A stretch of 64,000 nt of DNA, from positions 1,116,001-1,180,000 of the forward strand of contig JACONQ010000012.1 of the NCBI GenBank assembly GCA_014281115.1. The letters run 5' to 3'. Position 1 is the stretch's first letter. The number at the start of each line of letters is the position of its first letter. This document shows positions 1 to 12,003 of this stretch, one piece after another. The notes below the pieces were generated by a model, which did not search any database, was not told the origin of the DNA, and worked only from the letters and a program-made list of their open reading frames with translations. The stretch is from Laburnicola sp. R22_1 (lineage: Eukaryota; Ascomycota; Dothideomycetes; Pleosporales; Didymosphaeriaceae). A program made the translations under genes and the position numbers.

Positions 1-683
1 GGGGGGGAGGGGGTGTTGGGGGTGGACATGGTGGGGGTGGGAAGGGGATGTGGTGGGACAGGGATTTGGATTGTTTGATGTGCTATTTTGTGTGGCTTTG
101 AGGAGGCTTTTGTCTTATGGTGTGTGTGAGGGAAGGCTTGGGTTTATATTGCGAGATTTCTAGATGCATACACGGAAAAGGTAGGGATACTTATCCGAGG
201 TTAAACGTCTGCTAGGACTGCAAGTATGGCATAGAATCGGATATTGAACTTGGTATGTCGACTCTGGTCCATCTTATTCGGTCGTGAAGGAAGGATGTGG
301 GGTTGCAAGCCAGCAACCTGGAAAGATGCAGATCGGGCAAAGTCGGAGTAGGCACTTTCGTCATCAGCCAAATGTGTCTGCAAATTGAGAATCGCGGCAT
401 TGCGTGGAAATTGTCCGGGATCTGTACTCACCTAGTTGTACAGTTGTGTGTGCTCGCCCTAGTCGTTTTGTTTCGATATTGGCACATGGTGTCTGAAAAT
501 AATGCGGGTAAGACAAAACACCGCCCGTAAAACCTGGCTCCCAAAACGAAATGCTCCTCTTGCAACACTCCAATAGAACATAACTCAATTCAGGATATCA
601 TAAACCATCTCTTCGCCATCTGCCGCAGCCGCCCACCAAACCCAAACCCACAGCAAACACTCCCCGCCCGCACACCTCATACC
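1..683. other. Left-edge sequence without a recognised gene
   Basis: The first 60 bases are G-rich on the plus strand. Only short overlapping ORFs on both strands occur here and none has recognisable family motifs. The right part (about 590-683) is C-rich and probably holds the 3' untranslated region of the minus-strand PEX4 gene. Nothing else can be supported. Confidence 0.6.
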
Positions 684-1264
684 CTACCACCCCTCCCTCC
701 TCCCCTCCCCCCTCTTCACGACCCCCTTCCCCTCCCCAGCCCACCTTTCCGTCTCCGTATAAAACCGAATCAACGCCTCAGCGCCCACATAATCCCCCTC
801 CCTCAACAGCTGCGCGACATCCACATTCAACGGACTATCCGGCTCCGCACTCGTCAACAGCTGATGCACGCTCGTCATCGTCGACGTAATCGTATACGCG
901 GGCGTCCACGACGTCTTCAGCAGGTCGAGGCAGATCTCGCCCGTTTTAAAGTCGACGTTTGGGTGGCAGATGGGCGTTATGAAGCGGACGGTGGGGGGCG
1001 CGAGGGGGTAGGTGGCCGGGATGTGGATGTCGAGGGCCCAGCGGCCGCCTGGGGGGTGGTTAGTGGTGTGTGGTGGAGGGTGCGCGTGTACCTACCTTCG
1101 TAGGCGGTGCCTTGTACGCCCTTCATGACTGCGCGCCAGTGCATCAATTCATTGTCGTCTACGGGGCCCAGTTCCAGAAGCGCGTCGTTGGGATCCGACT
1201 GGTAGCTTTGCAGCTCGGTGAGCAGCCGCTTGGTGGGCGACGTGACGCGCGAGGAACTGGCCAT
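684..1264 (-). CDS. PEX4: Peroxisomal ubiquitin-conjugating enzyme E2 (peroxin-4)
   Basis: Two exons on the minus strand, 1264-1096 and 1048-684, give 177 residues. The 47-nt intron has a GTAGGT donor and a CCCAG acceptor and joins in phase. The UBC fold is clear: a WxLDIHIP-type central strand, PLAPPxxxF, HPNVDFKTGEICLDLL with the catalytic cysteine in GEIC, then TSWTPAY. The NPLN-like end of the fold is seen as SPLNVDVAxLLREGD. In fungi the best match is PEX4, which monoubiquitinates the import receptor PEX5 at the peroxisomal membrane together with PEX22; that assignment over other small E2s is from pattern recognition. The start is the ATG before MASSSRVT, 250 bp from the divergent RRP46 start. 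Confidence 0.82.
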
Positions 1265-1514
1265 GCTCTGCTGTTGTAGAAATACGGACACTTGCCGGTC
1301 GAAAAAGATAAATCGTCCGGTATGTATATGTACCACACCCGGAATTGGACCTTCGCAGCCGATGACGGTACAAAGGTAACAGCCTCGGCACGCGCACGCT
1401 CCGGTCGGTCGGTGAACGAAGCTCGGACCCCCGCCTCCAGAAGATGGGGTCCCTGTCCAAACTTTCGCAACAAGGTGACGATCACACGTACCCACGCCCC
1501 GCGCGACCTCACCA
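1265..1514. promoter_or_regulatory. Divergent PEX4/RRP46 promoter region
   Basis: The 250 bp between the two start codons must hold both promoters. No TATA box or other clear element was recognised. The assignment rests only on gene arrangement. Confidence 0.5.
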
Positions 1515-2374
1515 ATGGCGCCCTCCGCCATACTCTCGCATCTGCATCGCGCAGACGGCTCCGCAACGTACACGCACAACGGATACAGCATACTCGGCGC
1601 CGTCAACGGGCCCATCGAAGTGCTACGGCGCGATGAACTGCCCGAGGAAGCAACAGTCGAAGTCAACGTGAGGCCCGCCGTGGGCGTTGGAGGTGCGTAT
1701 TACTTACTACACATGATCAGAACTATCGGAGCTGATTATATATGTAGGTCCGAAAGAGCGACACCTCGAGACATTGTTGCACAACACACTGCGAAGCATC
1801 ATCTTGACGCGGAGGATACCCCGGACGCTGGTGCAAATTACGCTGCAAGTGCGAAGTCTGCCGGAAGAGGGGAGTTCGACGGGCGTGAATGCCGTGTGTA
1901 ATGCTACTTTCTGCGTGTGCGAAGCATCTAAGCTAATTGGATACGTAGAGTCTGACTCTCCTACCGCACCTCCTCCACACCGCTGTCCTCGCCCTCCTCA
2001 GCGCCTCCGTCCCCCTCTCCACCACCCTGACCTCCGTCCTGATTGCGCTGCCGTCCTCGAAGTCCTCCGCGCCGCTGCTCTCGCCCACAGCGATCGACTT
2101 ACTGCGCGCAAAACCTATACGCTCCGTCCACGTTTTCGCCTTCTCGGGGGAGGGCAAGTTGCTGCTTAATGAGAGTGATGGTACGTTTAGTTACCGAGAG
2201 TGGGACGAGGCGGCTGAGGCGGCCGAAGAGGTGTGCTGCAAAGACGATGGTGGTGTTGGGTTGAGCGACGGCATGGAGGTTGATGGAAGAGAGGGGCAGA
2301 ACTTGGAGGGTTGGCTGAGGGGTGTCGTGCAGAACAAGGTGGAACACGAGCAGAGGTGGAAGTCCGCAAAGTGA
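1515..2374 (+). CDS. RRP46: Exosome core subunit, RNase PH-like (Rrp46)
   Basis: Three exons, 1515-1692, 1748-1893 and 1949-2374, join in phase to give 249 residues. Exon 1 carries the start of an RNase PH fold (RADGSATY... GAVNGPIEV). Exon 2 has the GPKERHLE segment, close to the GPRERELE block typical of Rrp46/EXOSC5. Exon 3 continues LLPHLLHTAVLALLSASVPL, the helix that follows the INAA-like position. The protein is one of six RNase PH-like ring subunits of the nuclear and cytoplasmic exosome and is catalytically inactive in eukaryotes (family knowledge). The C-terminal ~60 residues are acidic and less conserved. The intron 2 donor GTGTGT at 1894 was chosen because it is the only nearby site that keeps phase. 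Confidence 0.82.
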
Positions 2375-2803
2375 GGCACTCGGCTCTTATAAGATAATCT
2401 CTGTCTGAGATTTATGCACTTGTTAGCCAAGGGCTGAACACATCACTTTCTTCGAGACAGTTCCATTCTTCGAAGAAGCGGGGCACCGTACAGACTCGAC
2501 AGACACTCGAAGGAGACAGTAGCGTGTGGGGAGGCGTCAGCAGCGGTCGGATGAACGACAAGTAGTTGTGAATGATCGATGAATAATGCGATACAATGCG
2601 AGAGGCACTTAAGTTATGCTAGAGGCTAAACCCCAATCTTTAGCATGTTTGGACGATTGCTAACGATGCTGAACGCTACAATGGTGCGATGCGGTGATAG
2701 ATCAAGATGTCGTGAGATCGTGAGGTCGTAATCGTAAGGTCGTGTCGTAATCAAGACTCCTCCCAGTGCCATGCGGATATCCAAACAAATACTCGTTGCA
2801 AAC
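2375..2803. other. Convergent 3' intergenic region
   Basis: This 429-bp gap separates the RRP46 stop from the minus-strand membrane-protein stop, so it should contain both 3' untranslated regions. A short run of near-repeats (gatcgtgaggtcgtaatcg-like, about 2707-2755) is present. No gene is seen. Confidence 0.6.
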
Positions 2804-4236
2804 TCAAGCTTCCTCTGCCTGTTCAATCTCGCGAACCTCCTCAACGCCTTCATACATGCTCTTCTTGTCCGATTGTGCCTGCTCCTTCAGAAGTTCACCG
2901 AGAGCCTGCTGTGCATCCCAGTCTGGAACTTGCCACGTCTTCACTTGCGGGCGCTTCTCCCTGGCTGCTTTGCCTACACGCATAGCTTGTGCCTCGGCAG
3001 CCTCCAGCCACTTCCTCCAAGCTGGTGTATCCGGACATGCGTTACTTCTTAACGCCCACTGCGTGTGCTTCGATACAACGATCGCTTTCCACAGTGCTTG
3101 AGTGAACGTGGGGTTCTGCGAGGGGAAGCCTTTAATGGTCATGTCGGAATCGGATAGGCACTCGGGGAAAACCTCGTAGCATTTATAGTCCCAGTGCAAC
3201 TTTGCGGGCAAAGCAGCAACAATCCAATAGGACGAACCCAGAAGCATATATGAGCCTGCCCAGGCTATTTGAGCTTCGATCTGTGCGTTGGCGAGGCAGA
3301 TGACACCGACCATGAGCATTATGGTGCCAACGAGACTGAGAATGCGATACGCTGGGCCGTGCTGCAGCATGTACTGGATGGCTTCCGGGGCGAAGTAAAG
3401 TTCTCTGGCCACGTCTTCATCGCAACGAACGATCAGAAAGCTGCCCTTGGGATACCGTATTACTACATCGCCGCGAGGCACCTTGCCGCCCCTTATTTTC
3501 CGCTCGGGGAGTTTGAGCTCCCACTTGTTGCCGTACCCGATGAGCGAGGAAAGAAACGAGAGGAGGACGGTGGCCACCAAAGACATGCCATCTTGTCGCC
3601 ATATCGAGAGGCCCAGGAGGAGGCACGAAAGGACGAAGCCAAGCAGCAGTACGACGGTGAGAGGAGCGGCGGTCTTGGATTTCAAGGGACTTTTCCCGGT
3701 GCGTTTGATGCGCACGACGCGTACGGAGTGGGCAGGGAGATTGTTCGCGTCGCTGGGAGCGGAGTCAATTAGCACAGGTCTCAACTTTTTACAGGAAAGA
3801 ACGAACTGGCGATGTGAGGAAGGATCAGTTCCTCGCTGTAAAAGCTGTAAAAGCTGTAGGCACTGTCCACTGACTGTCCACTGACGAACTACGCCTGGTA
3901 TGGAGATTCTCACAGGGTCCAGACTAGGAAAGTCGACTAGATGCAGGGAAAGACTCACCAGACAATGTTTCCGATGTGATTGATTGAATCTCTATAGTTG
4001 CCCGAGTATATTCCAGAAATATGACCTGGTGCAGGCTCGAGTACTGTAGGCCTCGTGGGCCGCATGAGAGCCTGAGGCGCCGGAATTAAGCGGGGAAGAA
4101 AGATCCATTTTGACAGTGTCGAGACCTGGGCGTTGGCAAGCACGGAACCCTCTCCCAAGATGGCGAGGAAACCAACGATGTCGAGCTGGAGCTGCTCCAG
4201 TACGGGTTCGCCATTGTCGGCCTGCAGCCAAAGCAT
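2804..4236 (-). CDS. Fungal multi-pass membrane protein of unknown function (5' end unresolved)
   Basis: The main minus-strand exon runs from about 3880 to 2804. It encodes a basic linker, a first pair of membrane helices (TVVLLLGFVLSCLLLGL; SLVATVLLSFLSS), a soluble loop with RGGKVPRGDVVIRYPKG, a second pair (ILSLVGTIMLMVGVICLA; WAGSYMLLGSSYWIVAAL), and a charged cytosolic tail rich in Glu, Lys and Trp. An upstream exon ending near 3959 at a strong GTGAGT donor encodes LQLDIVGFLAILGEGSVLA, which also looks protein-like. The best phase-compatible acceptor is at about 3880, giving a ~75-nt intron. One or more further 5' exons probably lie between 4236 and about 4610, where several frames look partly coding, but I could not join them with confidence. 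No enzymatic motif was recognised. Confidence 0.6.
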
Positions 4237-5683
4237 AGCGACGGGAGGAAGCGGCTATAGGAATGGAGATGGTGAGAAAAGTCCAAGCTCCGGGCCGGTG
4301 CGAAGAACAGACATGGGTCTTGGTAGGCGTGAGAATAAGCGGCGTCGAAGAACGAGGGTATATAACAAGACTGAGGGCCTGAGGCGACGACAGAGGCCGC
4401 GCAAGCAAGCGGGCGGTATCAATGGATGGGCACGGTGGCGAGGACGACGACGAGGACGAGGGAGGTCCAGGAGACTGAGGAGAGGATGCCGCCCTCACAC
4501 AAAGGAGCCTCAAACCGGTCAGAGCTCGAGGGCCCAGCTGCTCGTATTCAGCCTCGCACAGCGGCACGCTGGTGCCCGTGCGCAGGCAGTGCTGTGAGAG
4601 GGGCATCGCAGGCGGGCGATTGGGGAGAGGCGCGCCAGGGACAGGCCCACGGTCGCGGCGTAGGTGGGCTGTGGAGGCGCAAGCATAGCCTCAATCATCC
4701 ATGACCGGTGAACTGCCCAGGTGGAGGAGCCCATGTCCAGGCCTTGGGGGGTGTGCATCTTCATCAAACACCTCGTCGGCCGCTCCTGCACCGTCGTCGT
4801 CGAACCAGCTGCGCCTGCCTGCTGCGACAAGACGCTTGAGCGTGGTCGCAGCTTCCTCCCGCCCGCTCTACCCCACGATTCACCAGACGTCACGAGCCCG
4901 CGCCCAACTTCGCGCCAGCCTCGTGATACACTCATCCATCGACCACATTTCCATCTTCCCTTGCGACAGCGGCGCGCGCATCGTCCACCGAGTCGGTTGG
5001 AGGCATAGGAGGACCCTTCGGGCTGCGCAATGACCCGGCGCTGATGTATGTGCGCGCTTCTTACTCTCATATGATTCCGCAGGCACGCCATGCCTACATG
5101 TCTGCATATCGGCGCGTTTCCGCTCTCGTGCACCAAGCAAGCTATTGCGAGCCAGGGAAAGCCTCGACTGCCTGCTGCATCTCTCTATAGCATCATAACG
5201 TCCGCATCCTCTTTCCTAGGCGATTCCATCCTTTGCTCCACCGTCATTTCCTCTAGGCACCACACTTGTGATTCAGCCTTTTGTACTACCATATGGGCCG
5301 CGGGGCGCAGCAACCATGACGCTACACCACGACCCCTCACCGCATCGACCATACAGGCACTGACATTCACAAACACTAGGCCGAAACGTGCGCCAAGCTC
5401 TACCGGGACATCTCCATCCACCTCTTCTGGACACTCCTCCTTATACCACAACTGCACTTTGCCATATACAGCCTTGGACATATCGTGTTATCCGACCTTT
5501 TAGCACTGTGCACAGCCCCCAAAAACAAGTATATCACCACTTACTGGTTGACTGGAAGGCTACGTCCAAGCTTTCATATCTGAGTCGCCCAAGTTACCAC
5601 CTCTGTTTATTTGTTGGTATCCTCAGCTGTCTGTAACCAGTATGAGAAGCCGGTGATAGAGGCAATTGCACCACCCTGTCGAT
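4237..5683. other. Intergenic region with possible 5' exons of the neighbouring membrane-protein gene
   Basis: The stretch 4237-4610 may hold upstream exons of the minus-strand membrane-protein gene: one frame reads TSLVLVVVLATVPI, a possible membrane segment. Beyond 4610 only overlapping short ORFs on both strands occur. The last few hundred bases should be the promoter and leader of the adenosine deaminase gene. No TATA box was identified. Confidence 0.45.
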
Positions 5684-8213
5684 ATGCCTGCTGACAGCGA
5701 TTCCAAGTCTTCGAGCGAGTCTCACAACTCCCCTCAAGGCTGGTTATCCAGGTGCTTACCTACCCTGTAAGCCATCAAGACTCCCCCAAACACTGAGCTC
5801 CTGCTAACTCGTATTTAGATCTGTACGTGACAGACAAGCTTCTAACAAAGAACCGACCAGCCCACAAGAGCTCCCCGCTGACTCGAGTGAAAAAAAGAGG
5901 AAAAGACCCTCGCTCAGTCCATCGTCTCCATCGAAGAAAACGATGGCGTTTGGTCGGTCGAAGAATTCGGACTCCAAAGCCCACAGTGAGCAGCAAAATT
6001 CGAATGCTCAAAAAGGCCCATTCGCAGGCTTGGAAGGCCTTCACATAGTCCAGAACGGACTTGTTCAAGATGCCAGTGGCAACCAGGTTGGTCAGGTTAC
6101 TAAGGGTGCCCCTGACACGCTTGTAGGCTATAGAGTCGACACAAGTGGCAAGATCCTTAACAAAGACGGCAACGTGGAGGGTTCTGCCACACCTTACAGC
6201 GACGAGCTTGTGGCTACCCTGAGAGACCGTGCAGCGCTGGTCTACAGAGAAGCCACTGGAGCCTGGGACTATCTTGCCAGCACCAAAGGACTTGCACCAC
6301 AAGAGAAGACAGCTGCATTCATTCTTCGGTATATCAGAGAATACGAACGCAAGTATGTTTTCGGAAACACGGCATCTGAAGCAGTACCCGCCAAAATGAC
6401 TTTGGATATGGGCGGTCAATTTCTCACCAACAAAGATCGCATTGAGAAAAGAAGCATGTTGTTCAAGATTGCAAAGGAAGTACCAAAGGGGGCATTGTTA
6501 CACCTTCATTTCAATGCGGAGTTGAATCCGGAGAGACTTATCCTAGAAGCCAAGTCCGTACCCAACATGTACGTTTGGAGCAAAACCAGAATTGTGGACA
6601 AGGCCGATTTGGACACAACAGAGATGATGTTCAAAGTCTTGCCCACGGATATAAAGACCGCGAACATCTTCTCTCCAGATTACACAGGCATGGCCAAGAA
6701 CCCCGCGGGCCTCGTTGTTGAGAGCCACAAGATGAAGAACGTTGACGAACAGGGGTGGATGAGGTGGTCAGATTTCAAGACACAGTTTAACCGCAACCGT
6801 GTGTTCTCCAAAGAGTACACTCAGCCAGCATCTGACAGGGAGGATGGCGGCAACCGCACTTCGTCGGAAAATCCTGTTGTCGACCTTGAACCGGCGGAAT
6901 ATTGGATCAAGCAGAAAATGGTCCTAAGTCAAGATGAAGCATATGACCCATCGCAAACCGTCAACGGGTAAGTCTTCTCCCCAACATGACTTCAACGCAG
7001 TGGTTCAGAACAATCTGCTAACAGCTTATCGCATAGAGTCTGGGCCCGTTTCAATCAAGCCACTCGGTGCTTTAAGGGGCTTTTGACTTACGAAAAGGTG
7101 TACGAACGGTATATTTCCATGGCCATCCAGCGTATGATAGACGAGAAGGTCATGTACGCCGAGTTACGCCCTATGCTACTAGACAAAACGATACAGGATG
7201 ACAACGGTCATTCGTCTTTAACGCTTAGTGACCAAATGCGCTTGATACTGGGCGCCGTGAAAAAGAAGAAGGCAGAACTCGACAAAGAGAACAATGGAGA
7301 TCAGTTTCCTTTCGGCCTCAAGATCATATACTGCACTCCACGGTCCATCCCTTGGAACATGATGGACAAGGAGATAGAGGATTGCTTGGAATTGAAGCAA
7401 AAATTTCCAGATCTCATCTGTGGTAAGGAATATTATCTGCTGTTTCTTCCTGGGCTTGCACATTGACCCAATGTAGGCTTCGATCTGGTTGGGGCAGAGG
7501 ATCGACCCAACCATATTGGTTACTATCACAAACAGCTTTCCGAGCTGCAGAAACGATGCAGAGAGAAAAATATAGAAATACCTTTCATGTTTCATGCCGG
7601 TGAAACTCTGCTCGATACGGGCGGGTCCAACGATCCGCAAAAATCTAACCTGTACGACGCTGTGGCACTGAAATCGAAACGCATCGGCCATGGCTTCTCC
7701 TTGATGAAGCATCCACACCTAGTCGAGAAATTCAAGCGGACTGAGTCGAATCCAGGAATCTGCATTGAACTGTGCCCTATATCCAACGAGCTCCTTCACC
7801 TGTGTAGAAACATCAAAGAGCACCCATATCCCGAACTTTTGGCGGCGGGTATTCCGTGCTGTGTCAACAGCGACAATCCGTCGCTTTTCAGGTATACAAT
7901 CACAGCTTCCACCATGTCTACTTGGTGCACTAACGGACCTTGCAGCAATTCCATGTCTCACGAGTTTTACCAAATTATGGTCGGCTCGCCTACGATGTCG
8001 ATACACAGCTGGAAACAACTCGCCTTGTGGAGTTTGGAGTACAGCTGCCTCAATGACGTTCAGAAAAGGAAAGCCGAAGAGATATTCAGAGCAGCTTGGG
8101 CGAAATTTTGCGATTGGGTGGTCGAAACGTATGGAGATATGTTTACTTCCAACAGCGACGGCACGGTGACTTTCCTCGAGGACAAGGCCACGGAGAGGTA
8201 CAACAGACTCTAG
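5684..8213 (+). CDS. ADGF/CECR1-type adenosine deaminase with N-terminal DUF3659-like repeat
   Basis: Five exons (5684-5751, 5819-6967, 7037-7422, 7477-7891, 7946-8213) join in phase to 761 residues. Residues 1-90 are Ser/Lys-rich and look disordered. Residues ~94-150 match the fungal DUF3659 pattern (LEGLHIVQNGLVQD... GNQVGQV... GYRVDTSGKILNKDGNVEG). The rest is the metal-dependent deaminase fold: HLHF (HxH metal ligands), YAELRP, HAGE (metal-binding His and catalytic Glu), IGHG, and SDNP near the C-terminus, where classical adenosine deaminases have SDDP or TDDP. No signal peptide is seen, unlike animal ADGFs, so a cytoplasmic role is more likely. The last intron is 54 nt and also open in frame; splicing is preferred because it directly joins SLFR to the SHEFYQ segment. 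Adenosine as substrate is inferred from the family. Confidence 0.85.
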
Positions 8214-9001
8214 AGGGGCGAACACTAGGATGGGGACGAAAATTAGCATGGGCAACAGTCGTGGAAACTTGTCTGTATCCACTGCTTAAACCTCAGCGCT
8301 ACAGCCCGGTCATATTTTTCCTACACGGTCAAGCAACCCATATCGCGGCAGCGACAGATATGACCCGGGGACGATCCTTCCTACTCTCTGTCCGTACAGC
8401 CATACACCTCGGCTGTACGATATATCTTGTTGTTGCCTGTATTGTTATAGGTTATGTATGTTGTCTTTACCCTTCTCTTCTACGCCGAGAGGCCTGTTGA
8501 AGGTCATTGACCTGCTTTTTCTATTTCTGGTTTTAAGATGCGGTACCTTCAGGTTTTTCATAGATGATTAGAAGGTATAATTCCCCTTTCTCTGATGAAT
8601 TATGAAATTTTAATATCCTCTTTTGAATGTTCCCGTGTTTATTCTTTTCTGTCTCGAATTCGGAAGCAAGAGGTTCTAAGTGCACATTCTTATCTCAGCG
8701 GAAGAGTACCGGGCCAACAAGAGTGGTTGGAGTGGTACTCACTCCGCTCCGCGGTTTCTTTCTTTCACTTACCACTTGCGCGGCCTTGGAGACGTGCACC
8801 GCCTTTTTCCTGTGATCACGTGTTTACTGTTTACCCGACGAGTTCACATTCACTCACGTAGTAATGAAACAACAACTCGGAACAATAGTAGCTGTCGCTA
8901 GGTTGCTCGTCCCCACTCTCGTGCCCGCATCCTCGCTCGCCCTAACACCTACAATCCCCCAAACCCTCCACATCGCCGCGTGCCCGTTTCGGCTTGCGAT
9001 C
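8214..9001. other. Intergenic region, no gene seen
   Basis: This stretch holds the deaminase 3' end and the promoter of the downstream membrane-protein gene. An in-frame ATG at 8864 lies upstream of the preferred start at 9002 and could extend that protein by 46 residues. Nothing else was recognised. Confidence 0.55.
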
Positions 9002-10950
9002 ATGGCACCGTCTCGCTGCCATCTCGCAATGCCTCCCGTTATTACCGTCATACGATTCTTCCTCGTCGCGAGCGTCGCTGCCCAACGTTGGATACTGGAA
9101 GCCCGTGATATCCTCAGCAACCTTTACGACGTGCAGAAAGATGAAGTCGCATCCTGCGAGACTGGAGACGGGCTATGTGAGCTTCCTCACGCGACGCACA
9201 TGCTTGAGCAAAGCGCATGCTAACCAGGCTTCTCAGTTCACTGCAACGACCGGAAGAATTGCACGGCCCTTAAGGGTGAGGTTTTCTGCTGCGACAGCGA
9301 GTTGCCTTCGAAATCATGCGAGGAGACGCACGACTGCCCTAAGAATATCTTGTTTGCGGGGTATGTACCGCATCCCTTTGTGGAGGCCGTTGCTAATAAT
9401 ACTCTAGTCGTGGGAAGGAGCTGCCCACCGGCGTCTTCACCGCCATGACCATCACGAGTATTGTATGCTACCCATCCGGCACTCGTATGATGGCTTTCTT
9501 TCCTATGTCAGACGGTGACTTCGTGGGCCCGCCTTCGGAGCAATCTACACAAGTCGTGAGTACATCGGACGGTGGGTATGGTGAAGAGAAGAAGTCTACG
9601 GGCACGCCGACACGGACCTCAGCATCAGCTATTGTAACCAAGACATCAATCGCTCCAGGAGCTCCGAAACATACGAGCGTGCCGACGCAAACTTCAAGAG
9701 CATCTGCCTTCAGCACCGTCACGACATCCACCTCAGTAGCTTCCACGTCGACTCTCTCCCCCATTGCCGTTACCGCGCTTACCGATTCGCCCTCGTCCAC
9801 TGCTCCTGCCTCAACCGTGACTTCCAGCTATATGGACATCAATCCGCCACTGAAAGGAAGCCTCATTGGCGGCATCGTCGTGGGTGCTCTCGGAGCCGTT
9901 GCAGCCATCGTCCTCGCACTCTACCTGCTCTGCAAACGACGCAAACACCGCAAGCAGGTGCGCATCGCGAATACCCCCGGCCTACTCCCCGGACCACGCG
10001 TTCCCACCGGTTCAACAGTGCCAAAATCTGCCCACCAGAGCGTCGGAACCGCCGGATACGGCGTCACCAGCGGCACTTTGGAACCCGGCACCGCAGCACG
10101 CCCAAAGTCTCTCAGCGGCTCTACTCCCACCCCGTCCGTCCAGCCGTCCTACCACGACATACGCTACGACACCTCGCCCAAGAACAACCCCGTGCACGCC
10201 TTGAGTCCAGACGTGCCCGCAGCGCCCCAAGCCCACCAGCCCCGCGAGCAGACCCCCGGCCCAGGATACTACTCCGAGTCTGTGTATTCCCGCCCAACAC
10301 AATGTCCCACATCCATGGACGAAGCGGGAGTCCCCACCTCCGACGACGACGGCAACGACGCCGACGACTCCATGGACAACAGCACCCCGCCCCGAGCCAT
10401 GTCCCCCGTCTTCACTCCCTGGCCCCCCGAGCGACGCATCAGCACCATGCTCCGCCGCAAGCCCGTCCCCAGCACCTCCGTCGTCCACCACATGCACAAG
10501 CACTTCTCCAGCGGCTCTTTCGAGTGGCCTCTTACCCCGACGCCTACCCAGCTCACCTCCCGTGCCAAACTCCTCGCTCCCGGCGCTGAAAAGGACGCCA
10601 AAGGCGATGACGATGCGTACCCCGTTGACTCCGAGGTAGACAAGGACAAGGTAAAAGAGCAAGTCGAAGCCGACTCCAATGGCAAGAAACAAGGAAGCGT
10701 AGCCCACGCCCGCCAGGCATTGGTCGATGCAGAGGGCAAACCGGGAAGCGTGAAACACGCACGGCAGACGATGATGGCTGATGGACTAGATAACCCAGCG
10801 GCAGTGGGTGTGCTCGATGCTGATGAGCCGCAGGACTTGGTCGTCGTGGTGCATGATTTGCGCAACAACTGCGCTGGCGACGAGGCGGATATGGAGGAGG
10901 TCAGTGAGACGGGGACGGTCGTAAGACGGAAGAGCAGGAGGGTGGTTTGA
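9002..10950 (+). CDS. Single-pass membrane protein with Ser/Thr-rich ectodomain
   Basis: Three exons (9002-9176, 9228-9360, 9408-10950) give 616 residues. Residues 1-28 form a likely signal peptide ending near VASVAAQ. A cysteine-rich segment follows (NCTALKGEVFCCDSE, SCEETHDCP), then a Ser/Thr/Pro-rich stretch suited to O-glycosylation. One membrane helix (GSLIGGIVVGALGAVAAIVLALYLL) is followed by the basic stop-transfer CKRRKHRK, as in SKG6/WSC-type fungal proteins. The cytosolic tail of ~350 residues is Pro/Ser-rich, then acidic, with two near-identical short repeats (GSVAHARQ and GSVKHARQ). The architecture suggests a cell-wall or surface sensor, but that is inference. Intron 1 could use the acceptor at 9227 or 9236, changing three residues. 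Confidence 0.72.
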
Positions 10951-12003
10951 GGGGCGGGGGGCGCGGGGTCTCCTCGAATGGAAAGTTCTGACGTAGTGAG
11001 TAGCTTTTATCGTCGCTATTGATACGGCGGATGTGGGTGTGGGTGGGTGGCAAGACGCGTATGGTGTTTGGTGGTGCCGAAATTTACTTCTTACGCCGTT
11101 GGGAAGGAAGGGTGGACGCGAGTGGTGTGTGTGCACTGTGCGGCGAGACGCGTGCGGTCTTTGCTGGCGAGGCTCTTTTTCTTTTCTTTTTTGATCACGG
11201 ACGGGCGGGGTATTACTGCATGGTATCTGAACGCAATGGATAGTATAATGTGCGAGGAGACAAAAACCATACTTACTACTCATCCACCCGCAACTCCACC
11301 CATCCATCCCCAGATGACCGTAACGCACTGTACTGCTGATACTTCGACCTAGCCTTCCCATCCCCCTCGCTCAACCAACGTCCTTTGCGGGAACCGCGTG
11401 CACGACTCGAGGCTCGGCTCGGCTCGGCAATGGCTAACAAACCACACAACAAACCATCACAGATCACCTCACGCACACGCACTTAGACAAACTAAAACAA
11501 AAACACACCCAAAAAGTCAAGCACACTCAAGTTAAATTACTATACACCACGCCCACGCAATCAGGTCCCTGCCACCCTCAGCCCAAAACCGTACGTACCA
11601 GACAGACAAGCGAAAGAAGGGAGGGGGTATATAATCTCCAAGCCATTCCACCCAAAAAAAAAGTGAAAGTCAAAGCCGAAGCCTACCTCCAAGCCAAGAC
11701 GAGACAAGAATAAAGTCGTAAAAGAATGATTAAAATCTGTAGTGTAGAGAACAAAAAAAACGGGTGTGGGTATATGAAGCGTACAACAATAAAAGATCGA
11801 AGAAAAAGAAGGGTATATATATAATAAAGCGATCGGGGTTTTTGTACAAAAGAGGAAGGGCCCGAGAAATGTGATGCGCCGGCGGAAAAAAAATGACTGA
11901 AAATGCGCAAAAGTAGCAGTGTAAATGGCGAGGGTAAATAAAAGAGAGACGTAACGCGAGACATGCGAGTCAATCGCCAAAAAAACAGGGGGGGATATAA
12001 CCC
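10951..12003. other. Convergent 3' intergenic region
   Basis: This region lies between the stops of two convergent genes. It contains A-rich runs on the plus strand at about 11650-12000, consistent with a long minus-strand 3' untranslated region of the LIM gene. A 148-codon minus-strand ORF (12007-11561) is Phe/Thr-rich and has no family features, so it was not called. No gene is supported. Confidence 0.6.

Noticed and set aside
4519..5136. 205-codon minus-strand ORF upstream of the membrane-protein gene.
   Set aside because: Arg/Ser/Cys-rich chance frame; only the stretch below ~4610 may contain true upstream exons, and in other frames.
5185..5481. 98-codon minus-strand ORF with mixed composition.
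   Set aside because: No start context, partner exon or family feature; lies in the deaminase upstream region.
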